Source: JAUILA01 sp964563925
Lineage (GTDB): Bacteria; Bacteroidota; Bacteroidia; Cytophagales; Cyclobacteriaceae
NCBI GenBank assembly: GCA_964563925.1
Contig: CAZLZD010000019.1
Location: forward strand, 10,258-74,257
Length of the DNA stretch: 64,000 nucleotides
Direction of reading: 5' to 3'
Positions 61,952-64,000 of the stretch are shown piece by piece; the stretch's first letter is position 1; each line of letters starts with the position of its first letter. Position numbers and translations under genes: made by a program. Below the pieces are notes generated by a model, which did not search any database, was not told where the DNA came from, and saw only the letters and a list, made by a program, of their open reading frames with translations.

Positions 61952-63202
61952 TTAATTCAGTACCAGTACTTCGTTGTCTCCGAAATTATCATAGGAAGAG
62001 GTCACAACCTCGTCGCCGGGTTCCAGGCCTTCGAGTACTTCAAAATATTCTGTGTTTTTACGGCCCAGGCGAACATTTCGCTTTTCAGCCTTTGATCCAT
62101 TCTCCGTGAGAACATATACCCAGCTTCCACCGGTATCTTTGTAGAATCCTCCAACCGGAAGAAGTACGCCGCGTTCCGACTGACCGAGTTCAATGCGCAT
62201 CCGCATGGATTGTCCCCTTCGAATTCCCTCCGGGATATCCCCGGTAAACTCCATATCCACATCGAAGCGCCCGTTGGTGATCGTCGGATAAATATACGTG
62301 ATCACCAGTTCGTAGTCCCTTCCGTTGAATGGTGCGCTGGCCTTCAGGCCGGTTGAAATCCGCGGGAGATAAATCTCGTCGATTGGAGTTCGTACCTTGT
62401 AGGACCCTGTTTTATCCACCTGTCCAAGTCGCTGGCCCGGGTTTACCGCCATACCTTCAAACAGCGGTGGGGTAGATAGCTGACCTTCAATAGGCGACCT
62501 GATGATCAGGTTATCTAGGATCTGGCCCACCCCTTCCAGGCTCTCGGTCATCCGTCGCTCCGAACGATTGAGCTGCACCAGCTGACGCACCCGGGACAGG
62601 GAATCATTCTTATAACTGGTGTAGGTGATATCCCTTCTCCGGATATTGTATCTGTAATCTGCTTCGGTTTGTTCAAATTGCTGCTTGGAGATAAGTTTCT
62701 TTTCAAACAGCATCTTTTCACGCTCATATTGCGGCTTTAGCTTACTAAGCCGGTTATCAATCTCGGCCAGGGTCTGCTGCTGCTGCAGGTCGTTCTGTTC
62801 AAGGGAAAGGCGCGTTTGCCTCACGCGGTTGATACTTTCATTTAAACTTGCCTCCTGGCTCAATACATTGAGCTCACGGTTCAGGTTGTTCAGCTCCACA
62901 ATCACATCACCCTTCTTCAGCATGGCCCCGCTCTCTGCATGGACCTGCTTGATCGTTCCGCCTTCAATGGCATCAAGGTAAAACGTCACGCTGGGCTCCA
63001 CCGTACCAGTCTGGGGTATGTAATCCTGGAAGATCCCTTCCCTCACTTCATTGATAGTGATCTTTTCCTTGTCCACATTGACTTTGGCCCGGCGGTCAGC
63101 CCAAATGAACTGGTATGCAATGAAACCGACGAGTAATGCAACCCCGGTGATGGTTGCAATCCTTTTAAATGTCCACGTCTTCTTTTTAATCTTCCGATCC
63201 AT
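61952..63202 (-). CDS. Periplasmic adaptor (HlyD/MacA family)
   Basis: A 416-residue membrane-fusion protein. N-terminal membrane anchor (ITGVALLVGFIAYQFIW); lipoyl half near YLDAIEGGTIKQVHAESGAMLKKGDVIVEL; long coiled coil (~110-225, ESINRVRQTRLSLEQNDLQQQ... and LVQLNRSERRMTESL); the second lipoyl half (IIRSPIEGQL); beta-barrel and membrane-proximal parts (~280-410) ending PGDEVVTSSYDNFGDNEVLVLN. It bridges the permease and an outer-membrane TolC channel. First gene of the operon, with a sigma54-type promoter 28-42 bases upstream of its ATG. Confidence 0.93.
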   Translation of the reverse strand: MDRKIKKKTWTFKRIATITGVALLVGFIAYQFIWADRRAKVNVDKEKITINEVREGIFQDYIPQTGTVEPSVTFYLDAIEGGTIKQVHAESGAMLKKGDVIVELNNLNRELNVLSQEASLNESINRVRQTRLSLEQNDLQQQQTLAEIDNRLSKLKPQYEREKMLFEKKLISKQQFEQTEADYRYNIRRRDITYTSYKNDSLSRVRQLVQLNRSERRMTESLEGVGQILDNLIIRSPIEGQLSTPPLFEGMAVNPGQRLGQVDKTGSYKVRTPIDEIYLPRISTGLKASAPFNGRDYELVITYIYPTITNGRFDVDMEFTGDIPEGIRRGQSMRMRIELGQSERGVLLPVGGFYKDTGGSWVYVLTENGSKAEKRNVRLGRKNTEYFEVLEGLEPGDEVVTSSYDNFGDNEVLVLN

Positions 63203-63229
63203 AATACTAATTGTTCGAATACCCTTATG

Positions 63230-63244
63230 CCAACAAGTGTGCCA
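63230..63244 (-). promoter_or_regulatory. Sigma54-type promoter for the hlyD operon
   Basis: Minus strand TGGCACACTTGTTGG: TGGCACA-N4-TTG, a match to TGGCACR-N4-TTGC in all but the last C. The -24 GG is at 63242-63243; predicted start near 63218, a 16-base leader. Confidence 0.65.
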
Positions 63245-63317
63245 ATACCTGAATCTGCGTTAATTTGTGATTTAAGCGACTTTGCATTGTTCACCACCGT
63301 TCATTGACGAACGAAAG

Positions 63318-63333
63318 CGTCCGAAATCGAACA
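63318..63333. promoter_or_regulatory. Palindrome CGTCCGAAATCGAACA, candidate activator site
   Basis: Related to the site at 43559 (13 of 16 bases equal). Centre 83 bp upstream of the -24 GG of the hlyD promoter, against 82 bp in the ATPase-tolC case. Confidence 0.6.
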
Positions 63334-63398
63334 AATAACCCGACGGGAATTAGGAGCTTTCCGCCTAAATGCATAAATAGGGAGGATTGTCGGAATCG

Positions 63399-63414
63399 GT
63401 ATCAGTTTTGATAC
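63399..63414. promoter_or_regulatory. Palindrome GTATCA-GTTT-TGATAC before the second response regulator
   Basis: Perfect six-base arms, 25-40 bases upstream of the regulator ATG (63439). It shares GTATC-N6-GATAC with the site before the first regulator (49786-49803). Confidence 0.6.
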
Positions 63415-63438
63415 AGACATGGCATAGACTTACAGGAA

Positions 63439-64000
63439 ATGACAGATACCAAAACAGGACGAATATTAATCGTCGATGACAACGAAGACCTCCTGAAGGC
63501 GGCGCGCATCTTTTTAAAGCGCCATTTTCAGCAGGTTGACCTGGAGAAAAATCCGGAGGCCATTCCGGCCCTGTTGAATAATGAGAATTACGATGTAATC
63601 CTGCTTGACATGAATTTCACCAAAGATGTGAGCAGCGGAAAAGAAGGATACTACTGGCTGGAGCAGATTCTTAAAATCGACCCTTCCGCAGTCGTGGTGC
63701 TGATAACGGCCTATGGAGATGTGCAGATGGCGGTGAAAGCCATCAAGGCCGGGGCAACGGATTTTGTGCTCAAGCCCTGGGAGAATGAAAAGCTGCTGGC
63801 CACCATTTTTTCAGCCATGCGCCTGCGCGAATCACGGATGGAAGTGGAAGAGCTTCGTTCACGGCAAAAGGAGCTCTCCCTGAAAATCAATGAGCGATAC
63901 CAGGACATCATTGGAAAGAGTCCGGCTATGATGAAAGTGTTCGGTACCATTGACCGGGTTGCCGACACGGAGGCCAATGTGCTCATCCTGGGGGAGAATG
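63439..64000 (+). CDS. NtrC-family response regulator (2), partial
   Basis: The first 187 residues of a regulator paralogous to the one at 49845. Receiver domain with RILIVDDNEDLLKAARIF, the acceptor Asp in VILLDMNFTKD, and VLITAYGDVQMAV; signal-linked helix; then the start of the AAA+ domain (IIGKSPAMMKVFGTI, NVLILGEN, just before Walker A). The rest lies beyond the right edge. It is divergent from the hlyD operon and probably controls its sigma54 promoter, possibly together with the first regulator. Confidence 0.93.
   Translation, partial: MTDTKTGRILIVDDNEDLLKAARIFLKRHFQQVDLEKNPEAIPALLNNENYDVILLDMNFTKDVSSGKEGYYWLEQILKIDPSAVVVLITAYGDVQMAVKAIKAGATDFVLKPWENEKLLATIFSAMRLRESRMEVEELRSRQKELSLKINERYQDIIGKSPAMMKVFGTIDRVADTEANVLILGEN

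Noticed and set aside
63420..63446. Sigma54 element on the plus strand before the second regulator (TGGCATAGACTTACAG)
   Set aside because: The -12 half has no TTGC or TTGG, and the implied start would lie past the ATG.

Overview
The window is chromosomal DNA from a member of the Bacteroidota, probably a marine or free-living cytophagian or a relative; the class is not certain. Reasons: a fused E1 alpha/beta 2-oxoacid dehydrogenase, a lipoprotein TamA (TamL), SprB-type repeat proteins, DUF2975/YozG-type and FtsX/MacB permease families of Bacteroidota style, and many promoters of the Bacteroidota form TAnnTTTG (-7) with TTG about 20 bases upstream. Genes are packed tightly, with ATGA overlaps inside operons and overlapping or abutting stop codons between convergent genes. 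I see no insertion sequence, prophage, CRISPR array or rRNA; there is one tRNA gene (Cys, GCA).

Layout: (1) 1-3811, minus: a secreted SprB-like repeat protein running off the left edge, coupled to a small secreted protein. (2) 3982-15635: a small membrane protein, smc, a SpoU-type RNA methyltransferase, tamL, fused E1, hemF, a PAP2 phosphatase and ribE. (3) 15733-17152: a small locus of membrane protein, winged-helix regulator and secreted lipocalin-like protein, joined by a near-identical palindromic operator. (4) 17232-25101: cysS, yidD, an ACMSD-type decarboxylase, a DUF2975/HTH pair, trhO with two hairpins in its leader, mog, an M23 peptidase and a lipoprotein. (5) 25146-31624: a histidine operon hisGDCBHAF preceded by a His-rich leader peptide and a terminator, that is, an attenuator. 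hisIE is absent from its usual place. (6) 31657-38722: membrane proteins, a GNAT, an MFS carrier, an esterase, a YCII protein and a GMC oxidoreductase with its small subunit. (7) 38864-41180: tRNA-Cys and rpsA with a structured leader.

(8) 41389-64000 is the most interesting part. Three minus-strand operons encode pieces of MacAB/TolC-type exporters: ATPase-tolC, two large FtsX/MacB permeases, and adaptor-ATPase-small protein-permease. Each has a sigma54-like -24/-12 element directly upstream. Two NtrC-family response regulators (one followed by its histidine kinase) sit divergently at two of these promoters. Two of the promoters carry the same palindrome (GTCYGAAATCGRAC) with its centre 82-83 bp from the -24 GG, and both regulator genes have a second palindrome (GTATC-N6-GATAC) just upstream. 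I read this as a sigma54/two-component regulon for envelope export, interrupted by a serine beta-lactamase-like gene, a DnaJ-domain membrane protein, leuS, a glycosyltransferase and galM.
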